From NCBI GenBank assembly GCA_001464475.1, contig LNDX01000001.1:62001-126000 (forward strand): a DNA stretch of 64,000 nucleotides. Reading direction: 5' to 3'. Of the stretch, positions 52,680 through 61,998 are shown piece after piece. Made by a program: the position numbers and the translations under genes. How positions within the stretch are numbered: position 1 is the stretch's first letter; each line of letters begins with the position of its first letter. The DNA comes from Flavobacteriaceae bacterium Ga0077528. GTDB lineage: Bacteria > Bacteroidota > Bacteroidia > Flavobacteriales > Flavobacteriaceae. The notes below the pieces were generated by a model that was given only the letters and a program-made list of their open reading frames with translations, made no database searches and had not been told where the DNA came from.

Positions 52680-53363
52680 TTGAAAACAGCCGAAGATTTT
52701 CTTGAAGGTCAAATTCTTTTAATTGACAAGCCGTTAACTTGGAGTTCATTTCAAGCGGTGAATAAATTGAAATATATTTTAAAAAGAAAATACGATTTAC
52801 CTAAAAAATTCAAAATTGGTCACGCTGGAACTTTAGATCCTTTGGCGACAGGTTTATTAATTATTTGCACCGGAAAATTCACCAAGAAAATTACAGAAAT
52901 TCAAGCGCAAGCTAAAGAATATACTGGAACAATTACAGTTGGAGCAACAACACCAAGTTACGATTTAGAAACTGAAGTTGATGCTACTTTTCCAACCGAG
53001 CATATTTCTGAAGCCTTAATTCTTGAAACTACAAAACAATTCCTTGGAGAAATAGATCAAAAACCACCTGTTTTTTCTGCTATCAAGAAAGATGGAAAAC
53101 GATTATATGAACACGCTCGTGCAGGAGAAGAGGTTGAAATTGCCTCAAGAAAAACAACAATTCACGAGTTTGAAATTACAAGAATTGCACTACCTGAAAT
53201 AGATTTTAGAGTGAAATGCAGTAAAGGAACTTACATCCGCTCCTTAGCATTTGATTTTGGAATTGCACTTAATTCAGGAGCGCATTTAACAGCTTTGCGT
53301 AGAACAAAAATTGGTGATTACGATGTAATTAATGGCGTTTCGCTTGAAGCATTTGAAAATTAA
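52680..53363 (+). CDS. truB: tRNA pseudouridine(55) synthase
   Basis: The 227-residue protein has the catalytic loop GHAGTLDPLATGLLI (Asp nucleophile), DKPLTWSSFQAVNKLK, the KEYTGTITVGATTPSYD region and the SKGTYIRSLAFDFG C-terminal motif. It makes pseudouridine 55 in the T-loop of tRNAs. The start is TTG 52680, since uppP ends at 52676. The C-terminal PUA domain of E. coli TruB is absent, as in short TruB forms. Confidence 0.96.
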   Translation: MKTAEDFLEGQILLIDKPLTWSSFQAVNKLKYILKRKYDLPKKFKIGHAGTLDPLATGLLIICTGKFTKKITEIQAQAKEYTGTITVGATTPSYDLETEVDATFPTEHISEALILETTKQFLGEIDQKPPVFSAIKKDGKRLYEHARAGEEVEIASRKTTIHEFEITRIALPEIDFRVKCSKGTYIRSLAFDFGIALNSGAHLTALRRTKIGDYDVINGVSLEAFEN

Positions 53364-53366
53364 TTT

Positions 53367-53969
53367 ATGAGAAAAATATTCTTTTTCCTTTTTACCTTTT
53401 TGTCAATAACCACTTTTTCACAAACGCAAAAAGACACTTTAACTGACAAAAAAAGTCATTTAGAATCTTATAAAGAACAAGAAAAATCAAAACCCTTAAG
53501 TGATAATGGTCAATTTTTTATTTTTGACATAAGTGTTCCATTCAGAGGAAATGAAACCTATGGTGAAATTGATGAAAATGGAAATCGAAGTGATTACTGG
53601 TTTCTTCCTGATGGAATTGGAGCAAAATTTGGCTACGGAATTCATTTCAGCGAATGGATTGGACTGAGTTTGAACACCGGATTTGATGTCGTTGCCCAAC
53701 AAAAACTATTCAGCGTTCCTATTTATGCTTCCATAGTTTTAACACCAAGAATTAATGACGATGTTTCTTTATTATTTCAATATGGTATAGGAAAATCTTT
53801 CGCAATTGGACGTGGTAATCTATCTGGATATTACAATAAATTCAGAATAGGTTTTGGAGATGAAGAATTTCTATTTTTTGCTGACTTGAGTTTAAATGGA
53901 TTTGCAGTTAGAAACATTGAAAACACCGGAAGTATCAGTTTGGGATTGACCATTCCGGTATTTAAATAA
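53367..53969 (+). CDS. Outer-membrane beta-barrel-like protein
   Basis: The 200-residue protein has a signal peptide (ending FSQ). Repeated Gly/Tyr-rich strand-like segments include GIGAKFGYGIHFSEWIGLSL, SLLFQYGIGKSFAIG and FRIGFGDEEFLFFADLSL, ending SLGLTIPVFK. A small outer-membrane barrel is the likely fold. It starts 4 bases after truB and may share its transcript. No family name assigned. Confidence 0.78.
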   Translation: MRKIFFFLFTFLSITTFSQTQKDTLTDKKSHLESYKEQEKSKPLSDNGQFFIFDISVPFRGNETYGEIDENGNRSDYWFLPDGIGAKFGYGIHFSEWIGLSLNTGFDVVAQQKLFSVPIYASIVLTPRINDDVSLLFQYGIGKSFAIGRGNLSGYYNKFRIGFGDEEFLFFADLSLNGFAVRNIENTGSISLGLTIPVFK

Positions 53970-53975
53970 TAGCTA

Positions 53976-54566
53976 TTAAAGTAACTCCATAATTTCCTTT
54001 TGAGTAGAAATTCCTTTGTCTTGCAAGTACCATTTTTGTAGTTCAATTTTAGCTGTTTCGTCAACAATTCCGTGTGCAGCTTTGTAATCTAAAATTAGTT
54101 GTTTAGCGCCTTTTGGTCTAGGTCCAAAATCATTTACAACTTCGTTAGTAGCTTTATCAATAATAATTAACTTCGGAATTGATTTGGTTCCATTTGTCAA
54201 AAATAAATTCATCAAATCTTCATTATCATCACGAAGTACAATTCTTAAATCCATTTTATCTGAAACTTCTGCCATTTTATTAATAACTGGAAGAATTTGC
54301 GCAGCATCACCACACCAACTTTCTGAAATAACCAACCAAGTATATTCTTTAGACAGATTTTGCAAAACAGTTTTTACTTCATCATCAACTTGAATGGTTT
54401 TATCCAATCGATGCAATCTTGCTTCGTTCAATTGTGTGTAATGTATTAGATCTTCTCTTTGTTCATGACCGGTAGTTTTATCTTCTTTAGCCAAATCAGT
54501 TACAAAATCTCTATATTCTTGGTATGAAAAACTAACTTTCAAGCTTTTCTCTATAATTGAATTCAT
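53976..54566 (-). CDS. Thioredoxin-family protein with single active-site Cys
   Basis: The 196-residue thioredoxin-fold protein has the active-site region ISESWCGDAAQILPVI near 98-112. The usual CxxC reads CGDA, so only the first Cys is present. Lacking a resolving Cys in the motif, it may act with glutathione-like thiols or bind partners instead of reducing disulfides alone. The rest, RIVLRDDNEDLMNLFLTNGTKSIPKLIIID, is the conserved cis-Pro segment. Such proteins are common in Bacteroidota. Confidence 0.87.
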   Translation of the reverse strand: MNSIIEKSLKVSFSYQEYRDFVTDLAKEDKTTGHEQREDLIHYTQLNEARLHRLDKTIQVDDEVKTVLQNLSKEYTWLVISESWCGDAAQILPVINKMAEVSDKMDLRIVLRDDNEDLMNLFLTNGTKSIPKLIIIDKATNEVVNDFGPRPKGAKQLILDYKAAHGIVDETAKIELQKWYLQDKGISTQKEIMELL

Positions 54567-54794
54567 ATGTAAATATTATTTGTTTTTTGGTGTATATGTA
54601 TCGCTATTTTCATTGGTGTTTATCTCACATTTTATATTAATTTTCATAGGTGTTCGATGATTTTTAATTGCAAGCAAACAGGTTTGTATATGGCGATTTC
54701 ATTTTTGTTAAATTTATTCTGCAAAATTAGTTTTATTTTTACAAATGAAATGTAACAATAATTACACTGAGGCGTTATCTAAAAAAAAACAGGA

Positions 54795-55580
54795 ATGGAT
54801 TTACAATCAAAATCAATCGGTTTGGCTTTATCTGGTGGAGGATCGAAAGGAATTGCTCATGCTGGTGTTTTAAAATTCCTTGAAGAACAGAACATCAAAC
54901 CAACACAAATTGCAGGTTCAAGTGCAGGAGCCGTAGTTGGTTCGTTGTATTCTTGGGGTAAAACTCCAGAAGAAATTTTGTCTTTTTTTAAATCAATTTA
55001 CTTTTTCCATTGGAAACATTTTACCATCAAAAAAGCTGGAATAATAGATTCTGAATCGTTCAGAAAATATTTTGAAGAAATTTTTCAAGATGCAAAAATG
55101 AGTGATTTGCCAATTCCAATGCATGTAACTGCTACCGATATGGTAAAAGGAAAACTGAAAATTTTTAATAATAGTTCTCGAATTGTTGATGCTATTCTTG
55201 CCTCTTCTGCAGTTCCGGGTGTACTTTCTCCTTATGAAGTTAACGGAAATTTATATAGTGATGGTGGTATTTTAAATCATTTTCCAACTGATGTTTTGCA
55301 AGGAAGGTGCGACAATATTATTGGTGTTTATGTTAGTCCGATTCAAAAAATTGAAGCTAAAGATTTGAATTCTATCAAAGCTGTTACTACAAGAGCGTTT
55401 GATTTACTTTCTGCTAATTCTAATTTTCAGAAATTCAATCATTGTGATTGGATTATAGAACCTGAGGAATTAGTGAACTTTAGTACATTTGAAACTAATA
55501 AAACTAAAATGGATAGCATTTTTGAAATTGGTTACCAAGCTGCAAAAAAATCATTTGAACAAATGAAGGATAATTTTTGA
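54795..55580 (+). CDS. Patatin-like phospholipase
   Basis: The 261-residue protein has the oxyanion loop LSGGGSKGIAHAGVLKFL, nucleophile Ser in GSSAGAVVGSL (GxSxG) and Asp in YSDGGILNHFP (DGG). These form the Ser-Asp dyad of cytosolic patatins. It has no signal peptide. It is likely a phospholipase or other lipid acyl hydrolase; the physiological lipid is unknown. The upstream 228-base spacer (54567-54794) shows no gene. Confidence 0.92.
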   Translation: MDLQSKSIGLALSGGGSKGIAHAGVLKFLEEQNIKPTQIAGSSAGAVVGSLYSWGKTPEEILSFFKSIYFFHWKHFTIKKAGIIDSESFRKYFEEIFQDAKMSDLPIPMHVTATDMVKGKLKIFNNSSRIVDAILASSAVPGVLSPYEVNGNLYSDGGILNHFPTDVLQGRCDNIIGVYVSPIQKIEAKDLNSIKAVTTRAFDLLSANSNFQKFNHCDWIIEPEELVNFSTFETNKTKMDSIFEIGYQAAKKSFEQMKDNF

Positions 55581-55609
55581 TTTGCTATTTCATAAAATCA
55601 TATAATAAC

Positions 55610-55617
55610 TATATTTG
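55610..55617 (+). promoter_or_regulatory. -7 promoter box of pyrH-frr
   Basis: TATATTTG fits TAnnTTTG, with the ATG 41 bases downstream. Confidence 0.5.
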
Positions 55618-55658
55618 CACTAGAAATACACAACCTTGTTCAAAATAAATAACTACTA

Positions 55659-56366
55659 ATGAAATACAAAAGAATACTTCTAAAACTGAGTGGTGAGGCA
55701 TTAATGGGTGAAAGACAATATGGAATCGACCCAAAAATTTTAGCCGAATATGCTAACGAAATTAAGCAAATTCACGACAAAGGTGTAGAAATTGCAATAG
55801 TTATTGGAGGTGGAAATATCTTTAGAGGTGTTGCTGGAGCAAGTAACGGAATGGACAGAGTGCAAGGTGATTATATGGGAATGTTAGCAACCGTTATCAA
55901 CGGAATGGCATTGCAAGGAGCACTAGAAGACAAAGGAATGTTGACTCGTTTACAAACTGCTTTAAAAATTGAAGCTATTGCTGAACCCTACATTAAGAGA
56001 AGAGCTGTTCGTCATTTAGAAAAAGGAAGGATAGTTATTTTTGGTGCAGGAACAGGAAATCCATATTTCACAACTGATACAGCTGCTGTTTTACGTGGTG
56101 TAGAAGTTCATGCTGATGTAATATTAAAAGGAACAAGAGTTGATGGTGTTTACACTGCCGATCCTGAAAAAGACAAATCAGCTGTGAAATTTGATTATAT
56201 TTCATTTGAAGATGTACTTAAAAAAGGATTGAACGTAATGGATACAACTGCCTTTACTTTAAGTCAAGAAAACAAATTACCAATCGTGGTATTTGATATG
56301 AACAAAAAAGGAAACTTACTAAAAATCTGTGAAGGCGAAAATGTTGGAACAGTAGTAAATATATAA
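55659..56366 (+). CDS. pyrH: Uridylate kinase
   Basis: The 235-residue amino-acid-kinase fold protein has [48 protein letters not shown] and [16 protein letters not shown], the UMP kinase pattern. It phosphorylates UMP to UDP. It is followed by frr with a 33-base gap, a pair kept in most bacteria, and the two are probably co-transcribed. Confidence 0.97.
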   Translation: MKYKRILLKLSGEALMGERQYGIDPKILAEYANEIKQIHDKGVEIAIVIGGGNIFRGVAGASNGMDRVQGDYMGMLATVINGMALQGALEDKGMLTRLQTALKIEAIAEPYIKRRAVRHLEKGRIVIFGAGTGNPYFTTDTAAVLRGVEVHADVILKGTRVDGVYTADPEKDKSAVKFDYISFEDVLKKGLNVMDTTAFTLSQENKLPIVVFDMNKKGNLLKICEGENVGTVVNI

Positions 56367-56399
56367 TTAGAAAACTTTTAGAATAAAATCTGAAATACA

Positions 56400-56960
56400 A
56401 TGGAAGAAATTGACTTTATAATTGATGAAGCTAAAGAAGCAATGAATGGTTCTGTAGCGCACTTAGAAAAATCTTTTTTAAATATTAGAGCTGGAAAAGC
56501 TTCGCCACAAATGTTGGGTAGCGTTTTTGTTGACTATTATGGTTCGCAAACACCTCTTTCACAAATTGCAAATGTTAATGTTCCAGATGCAAGAACTATT
56601 ACTATTCAACCTTACGAAAAAAGCATGTTAAACCCTATTGAAAAAGCAATTATGGTTGCTAACTTAGGTTTTAACCCAATGAATAATGGTGATTTAATCA
56701 TCATCAGCGTTCCGCCACTTACAGAAGAGCGCCGTCGTGATTTAGTTAAACAAGCAAAGGCTGAGGCTGAAGATGCAAAAATTGGTATTCGTAACCACAG
56801 AAAAGATGCTAATACAGATATCAAAAAACAAGAAAAAGAAGGTGTTTCTGAAGATGTTTGTAAAGTAGCGGAAGAAACTATCCAAAAACTAACCGATAGT
56901 TTTATTAAAAAAGTAGAAGAGCATTTGGTTCAAAAAGAAGCTGAAATAATGAAAGTATAA
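56400..56960 (+). CDS. frr: Ribosome recycling factor
   Basis: The 186-residue protein has AHLEKSFLNIRAGKASPQML, ARTITIQPYEKSMLNPIEKAI, LTEERRRDLVKQAKAEAEDAKIGIRN and the final three-helix-bundle part. Length and motifs are those of RRF, which splits post-termination ribosomes with EF-G. A terminator follows at 56980. Confidence 0.97.
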   Translation: MEEIDFIIDEAKEAMNGSVAHLEKSFLNIRAGKASPQMLGSVFVDYYGSQTPLSQIANVNVPDARTITIQPYEKSMLNPIEKAIMVANLGFNPMNNGDLIIISVPPLTEERRRDLVKQAKAEAEDAKIGIRNHRKDANTDIKKQEKEGVSEDVCKVAEETIQKLTDSFIKKVEEHLVQKEAEIMKV

Positions 56961-56979
56961 TTTTCGTTAAATGTATATT

Positions 56980-57012
56980 AAAATCCGTTCGATAGTTCGA
57001 GCGGATTTTTTT
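56980..57012 (+). terminator. Rho-independent terminator of pyrH-frr
   Basis: The hairpin AAAATCCG...CGGATTTT with an inner TTCGA/TTCGA part is followed by seven T. An extended reading of the next gene from 56971 would run through it, which is why ATG 57064 is preferred. Confidence 0.85.
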
Positions 57013-57017
57013 ATTCC

Positions 57018-57025
57018 TACATTTG
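57018..57025 (+). promoter_or_regulatory. -7 promoter box of the DUF5686 gene
   Basis: TACATTTG fits TAnnTTTG, directly after the frr terminator and 38 bases before the ATG at 57064. Confidence 0.55.
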
Positions 57026-57063
57026 TCATAATTCTTTTACACGATTTAAACAAAATCATCTTA

Positions 57064-59544
57064 ATGAGAAAATTTTGGATTTTTCTATTTATTCTGTTTT
57101 GCAATTATGCTATTTCGCAAAAAATAATGCAAGGTCAAGTAATTGATTATGACACTACTGTCCCAATTGCTTTTGCAAAAATCACTCACAATAACAAAAC
57201 TATTTCATCCAATTGGGAAGGTAAATTTACTATCACTATAACCGATGATAAGAAACCAATAGTTGTCACATACAAAGGATATTATGATAAAAATTATCAT
57301 TTAACTGTTGGCGCCAAATTTCTAATTATAAAAATGGTAAATAATAATACCATGAAAGAGAAAGAAATTTTTTCTGAAAATCAAGTAAATCTTATCATAA
57401 AAAAAGTCATTGAAAACAAGAAAAGCAATCAACCAGAAAAAGCTTTAAATACTTTTGAATATAAAAATTACGAACACTTACTGGTAACTGCAAATCCAGA
57501 TTCTATTTCCAGTAAAATTGATACACTTTACAAAAAATCACTTTTTGGAAGAAAGAAAATGCAATTTGATTCTACCAATTATAAATTTAAAAAACTAGTT
57601 GAAAACCAACATATTTATCAAACTGAGAAAGTAAATTTATTACAACACAACAATTCTGGCACCAAAGAAACCTTGATAGCTTCAAGAATGGCTGGATTTA
57701 AAAAACCACTTTATGAATATTTAGGATTAAATCTTGTTTCCTATTCTCTTTACGAAAATAGCTTGGATATTCTTGAAATTCCTATTCGAAATCCAATTTC
57801 TAGTTATGGTAGAAAATTGTTTGTTTTCAAAATTATTGATACTGTAAAAATACAAGACCGAACTGTTTACAGAATTTATTTTCAACCTAAAAAATTAAAT
57901 TCAAATAAGTTAAGAGGATTATTGTTTGTTGATGCTGAAAATTTCGCCATTGCAAAAGCATTTTATAGAATTTACGGAATTGTAAATATTAATGCTACTT
58001 ACACATTTAATTATCTAAAAGATCATAAAGTTTGGTTTCCTGAAAAAAGAAAATTTATCGTTATAAAAGGAAACAATAGTGAAGATTTAAAAATATTTGG
58101 TGGTACCATAAAATTCAATTCAAGCATTGAAGGTTTACAAAAAGATGCTTCCGACCAAATGTATCTCAAACTAGAATCTACACCATACGATGTAAAAATA
58201 AATGAGGCCGTTTCCTTCAAAACACCAAGCATCAAGATTGATGTTCCAGAAGCCAGTATGTCTAAGCCAGACTCCTATTGGGTGTCTTTAAAAAAGGACA
58301 CTTTAGACAGAAGAAAATTGCGTACTTATACCAATCTAGATAGTTTATCTGTAGCGGAAAACATTGAACAAAAAATCTTTTTGGGTAAAAAAATAATCAA
58401 TGGTTATGTTCCTGTAAGTTTTGTAGATATTGACTTAAAAACGTTGATAAAATTCAACAATTATGAAGGTTTTAGATTAGGAATTGGTGGCGTTACAAAC
58501 AATAAACTATCAGATAAATACAAAATTAGTGGCTATGTTGCTTACGGATTTAAAGATGATAAATTCAAATATGGTATAACTCCATCCTATTTATTACACA
58601 AAGAAACCAATACATGGATAAGCGCTTCTTATGTTGATGATTTAAATGAAATTGGTCAAATTCAGTTTGCTACTCAATCACGCCGATTTAGAATTTATGA
58701 TCCGAGACCAATAAACATATCTACTTTTTACAATAACAAGACCTATTCTTCTTTTATAGAAAGTAAGTATGTGCCGAAAACCGATATTTATTTTGGAATT
58801 GCACGAACAGAAATCCAACCACTTTTTGATTACACATACAACGTTGATAATAAATCGTATACCAATTTTAACTTCACAACAGCACAATTTGCAATACAAT
58901 GGAATCCATTTAGCAATTATATGCAAACTTCGACAGGTAGATTAGAAATTGATAAACGTTTTCCAAAATTCTCATTTCAATTTACAAAATCATTTGAAAA
59001 TATTCTCGACAGCGATTTTGACTTTACAAAAATAGATTTGCGTATTAGTCACGAAATTCCTTTCCTTTCTGGACAAAATACATCTTTAATTTTTCAAAGC
59101 GGATTTGCTTTTGGAAACGTTCCGTTGACGCATTTATATAGTATTGCGCCAAATAATTTAAATCGTGAAACGTTGTTTAAACGAATCACCTTTGCTGGAA
59201 AAAACAGTTTTGAAACCATGTTTTTCAATGAGTTTTTCTCAAGTAGTTATGTGAGTTTTCACGTAAAACATACTTTCAACAAAGTGAAATTAGCTTATAA
59301 AATAAAACCACTTATTTCTGTTGTAACAAGAATGGCATGGGGTGAAATGGACAAACCAGAACAACACATCGGACTACAATACAAAACTATGGAGCGAGGT
59401 TTTTTTGAAAGTGGCGTTGAAGTCAACCAAATTTTTAAAGGATTTGGATTGACCTTTTTTATGAGATATGGTCCAAATGCTTTGCCGAAATTTGAAGATA
59501 ATTTTGCTTTGAAATTGAGTTATGTTTTAGATTTAGGATTTTAA
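57064..59544 (+). CDS. DUF5686 outer-membrane protein with carboxypeptidase-regulatory-like domain
   Basis: The 826-residue protein has a signal peptide (ending YAISQ) and a CarboxypepD_reg-like domain (about 20-90: MQGQVIDYDTTVPIAFAKI). A central soluble part follows, with YENSLDILEIPIRNPIS and KLRGLLFVDAENFAIAKAFY. The long beta-barrel region from about 450 ends in LKLSYVLDLGF. This order is that of the DUF5686 family of Bacteroidota, whose function is unknown. It is not a TonB receptor, as the plug domain is missing. Confidence 0.9.
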   Translation: MRKFWIFLFILFCNYAISQKIMQGQVIDYDTTVPIAFAKITHNNKTISSNWEGKFTITITDDKKPIVVTYKGYYDKNYHLTVGAKFLIIKMVNNNTMKEKEIFSENQVNLIIKKVIENKKSNQPEKALNTFEYKNYEHLLVTANPDSISSKIDTLYKKSLFGRKKMQFDSTNYKFKKLVENQHIYQTEKVNLLQHNNSGTKETLIASRMAGFKKPLYEYLGLNLVSYSLYENSLDILEIPIRNPISSYGRKLFVFKIIDTVKIQDRTVYRIYFQPKKLNSNKLRGLLFVDAENFAIAKAFYRIYGIVNINATYTFNYLKDHKVWFPEKRKFIVIKGNNSEDLKIFGGTIKFNSSIEGLQKDASDQMYLKLESTPYDVKINEAVSFKTPSIKIDVPEASMSKPDSYWVSLKKDTLDRRKLRTYTNLDSLSVAENIEQKIFLGKKIINGYVPVSFVDIDLKTLIKFNNYEGFRLGIGGVTNNKLSDKYKISGYVAYGFKDDKFKYGITPSYLLHKETNTWISASYVDDLNEIGQIQFATQSRRFRIYDPRPINISTFYNNKTYSSFIESKYVPKTDIYFGIARTEIQPLFDYTYNVDNKSYTNFNFTTAQFAIQWNPFSNYMQTSTGRLEIDKRFPKFSFQFTKSFENILDSDFDFTKIDLRISHEIPFLSGQNTSLIFQSGFAFGNVPLTHLYSIAPNNLNRETLFKRITFAGKNSFETMFFNEFFSSSYVSFHVKHTFNKVKLAYKIKPLISVVTRMAWGEMDKPEQHIGLQYKTMERGFFESGVEVNQIFKGFGLTFFMRYGPNALPKFEDNFALKLSYVLDLGF

Positions 59545-59545
59545 A

Positions 59546-61813
59546 CTATGGCTTAATAATCAAAACCGAAGGAATATTACTCAACCAAACGCTTTCTGAA
59601 TCAACTAGATTTTTCCAACTTTCTAATGATATCATCATCATGTCTTGTTGTAAAAGAAAACCAGCTTTCATTTGACTTTCATCAATTATTGAGATTTTAT
59701 CAGCATAAGAATTTTGAAGCGCATTAATTGCGTTTTCAATTACAAAATTATTTTTTACCTGATTATTGATGTCTAAAATAGTGATTTTTGTATCGTTATT
59801 ATAAATCAACTTTTGCGAATATTCCATAAGAAAAGTATCATCTGAACCAAATATTGGAACAAAAACTTCGTCTACTTTTACTAAGTCTTTATCAATTAAA
59901 ATTCCAAGTGGTTTTTTAGTTTTTGAAATTACTAAACGTGTTCTATCATCAAAAGGAGAATTTTCAAACAAACCTTCTTTTCCAGTGAATTTGTCTAACA
60001 ACCTATCTGGATTGATAATTCTGGTTGTAAAACCAAGCACTTTTCCAAGAAACGAACCTTCAAAAATTGATTTCCCTAAACCAACCAAAACCAAATCATA
60101 TTCACCTCTTACAGCAATATCTGCAATGTCAGTTTCAATATCAATAGTTGATTTGAATATGGTAGTCAACTTTTGATTTAAAACTTCAGATTCTTCCAAA
60201 ATGGGTTCAAAAGTTTCTTTCTCATATTCCTCAAGATTATAAGAATGAACTTCATCACTCAAAGACAAGTGTAGAGCAGTAACATTGCAATTTTCTTTTT
60301 GTTTTTTTACAAAACTATTGGCCAAACGCAATAGTGATTTCCCTTTTTCATTGTTTCCAAAAGATATTAAAATTTTAAAACTACTATTACTAATTTCTTT
60401 AGGAATAATAACTTCTCTTCGCTTGAAAAAATAATTAATAATATCAATCGCCGGTCCTGTCATGAAAGTTGTTACCAAAGCCATGATGACCATCATTGTA
60501 AAAACTTCAGCAGAAAGCACTCCTAAATCGTAACCAATATTAAGAACAACCAATTCCATTAATCCGCGAGTGTTCATTAACGCACCAATAGTTAAACTAT
60601 CACGCCAATTTTGCCCAACAAACCTTGCTGCTAAAGCACTTCCAACAAACTTTCCTACAACAGCAACAAGAATAATCCATCCTGTAATTTTCCACAAATA
60701 AGGGTCATTGATTAAGCCAATTTGTGTACGCAAGCCTGTAAAAACAAAGAATAGTGGGAGCAATAAAATCAAGGCAACGTCTTCTACTTTCTCAATAAAA
60801 ATCTTTCTAATATTGATGATGTCAGGCATAATTGCTCCTGTCATAAAAGCTCCAAAAAGTGCATGAATTCCAATAACTTCAGTTAAATATGATGAGATAA
60901 TTAAGGTCAAAAGAAAAATAGCTACAACAGGTTTGCTCAAATTATCTCTTTTCGCATATAAATCTCCAATTTTTTTAAGGAAAGGTTTTACCACAAAAAG
61001 CATCATTAGAACATAAACCGTTGCTAATAAAATAATATAAAGTGAACTAACAAAAGTTCCTGCTTTTACAATAGCAATAACGGCAGCAAGTAAGCACCAA
61101 GCAGTAATATCATCGGCTGCAGCGCAAGTAATTACAATAGTTCCGAGTTTTGTTTTATGGATTCCTCTTTCTTGAACAATTCTTGCTAAAACTGGGAATG
61201 CCGTTATACTCATAGCAATTCCCATGAACAAACTAAACGATAAAAATTCAACTCCTTGTGGTGCGAATTTGTGATAGATAAAATAGGATAATCCAATTCC
61301 GAGAGCAAAAGGAAAAACAATACTTGCGTGACTAATTACAACGGCTTCGTTGGCTTTATTTTTCAAAACCTTCAAATCGAGTTCCATTCCTATGACGAAC
61401 ATGAAAAGTATTAATCCAATTTGGCTTAAAAATTGTAAATTTCCTAAAGATTCAACAGGAAAAAGCATGGCAGAATATTCTGACATATACATTCCAACAA
61501 CTGATGGTCCGAGAAAAATTCCGGCAATAATTTCACCTATAACACTTGGTTGTCCAATTTTTCTAAAAATCCATCCAAAGAATCTAGCTACAATTATTAT
61601 GGTGATAATTTGCAATAACAATATTGCTAAAGGATGTTTTAAGTTGTGTATTAGTGAATTTAGAAATTGACCAAAAAGGGAATCATTAGATGTTTTAGCT
61701 ATTACATTTCTTCCTATTTCTAAAGATTTTCCTTTAGTAACAATCCAAAACATAAGTGCTATAAACCCACCAGTAACACCAATATAAAATATTCCATTCT
61801 TAAATTTTCTCAT
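59546..61813 (-). CDS. CPA2-type cation:proton antiporter with C-terminal stress-protein-like domain
   Basis: The 755-residue protein has an N-terminal helix (about 8-25) and then 12 or so transmembrane helices of the Na+/H+ exchanger fold: GQPSVIGEIIAGIFLGPSVVG, FMFVIGMELD, CAAADDITAWCLLAA with the double Asp of the ion site, and MNTRGLMELVVLN. Residues 480-755 form soluble Usp-like domains (ILISFGNNEKGKSLLRLANS). KefB/C-like or NapA-like transport is possible. ATG 61813 is chosen, since TTG 61822 lies over the AGGAGA stretch. Confidence 0.9.
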   Translation of the reverse strand: MRKFKNGIFYIGVTGGFIALMFWIVTKGKSLEIGRNVIAKTSNDSLFGQFLNSLIHNLKHPLAILLLQIITIIIVARFFGWIFRKIGQPSVIGEIIAGIFLGPSVVGMYMSEYSAMLFPVESLGNLQFLSQIGLILFMFVIGMELDLKVLKNKANEAVVISHASIVFPFALGIGLSYFIYHKFAPQGVEFLSFSLFMGIAMSITAFPVLARIVQERGIHKTKLGTIVITCAAADDITAWCLLAAVIAIVKAGTFVSSLYIILLATVYVLMMLFVVKPFLKKIGDLYAKRDNLSKPVVAIFLLTLIISSYLTEVIGIHALFGAFMTGAIMPDIINIRKIFIEKVEDVALILLLPLFFVFTGLRTQIGLINDPYLWKITGWIILVAVVGKFVGSALAARFVGQNWRDSLTIGALMNTRGLMELVVLNIGYDLGVLSAEVFTMMVIMALVTTFMTGPAIDIINYFFKRREVIIPKEISNSSFKILISFGNNEKGKSLLRLANSFVKKQKENCNVTALHLSLSDEVHSYNLEEYEKETFEPILEESEVLNQKLTTIFKSTIDIETDIADIAVRGEYDLVLVGLGKSIFEGSFLGKVLGFTTRIINPDRLLDKFTGKEGLFENSPFDDRTRLVISKTKKPLGILIDKDLVKVDEVFVPIFGSDDTFLMEYSQKLIYNNDTKITILDINNQVKNNFVIENAINALQNSYADKISIIDESQMKAGFLLQQDMMMISLESWKNLVDSESVWLSNIPSVLIIKP

Positions 61814-61970
61814 TCTCCTCAAGCAACTTTTTTTACACTACAAATATGAGAAAACTTAATTGTAAAATTGTAAAATGATATAAAATTAATGTAAAATTTA
61901 CTTACAGAAGTTTAAGTCAAATTTCTACACAAAAGTATGATTTAGTTCTTTAATTTCAAGCGCTTTTCAC

Positions 61971-61978
61971 TACCTTTG
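61971..61978 (+). promoter_or_regulatory. -7 promoter box of the RND permease gene
   Basis: TACCTTTG fits TAnnTTTG exactly, 20 bases before the ATG at 61999. Confidence 0.6.
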
Positions 61979-61998
61979 CACTCGTTTTAAATTTTCAA

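Noticed and set aside
56971..57063. N-terminal extension of the DUF5686 protein
   Set aside because: It would cross the frr terminator and the promoter box at 57018; the signal peptide starts at 57064.
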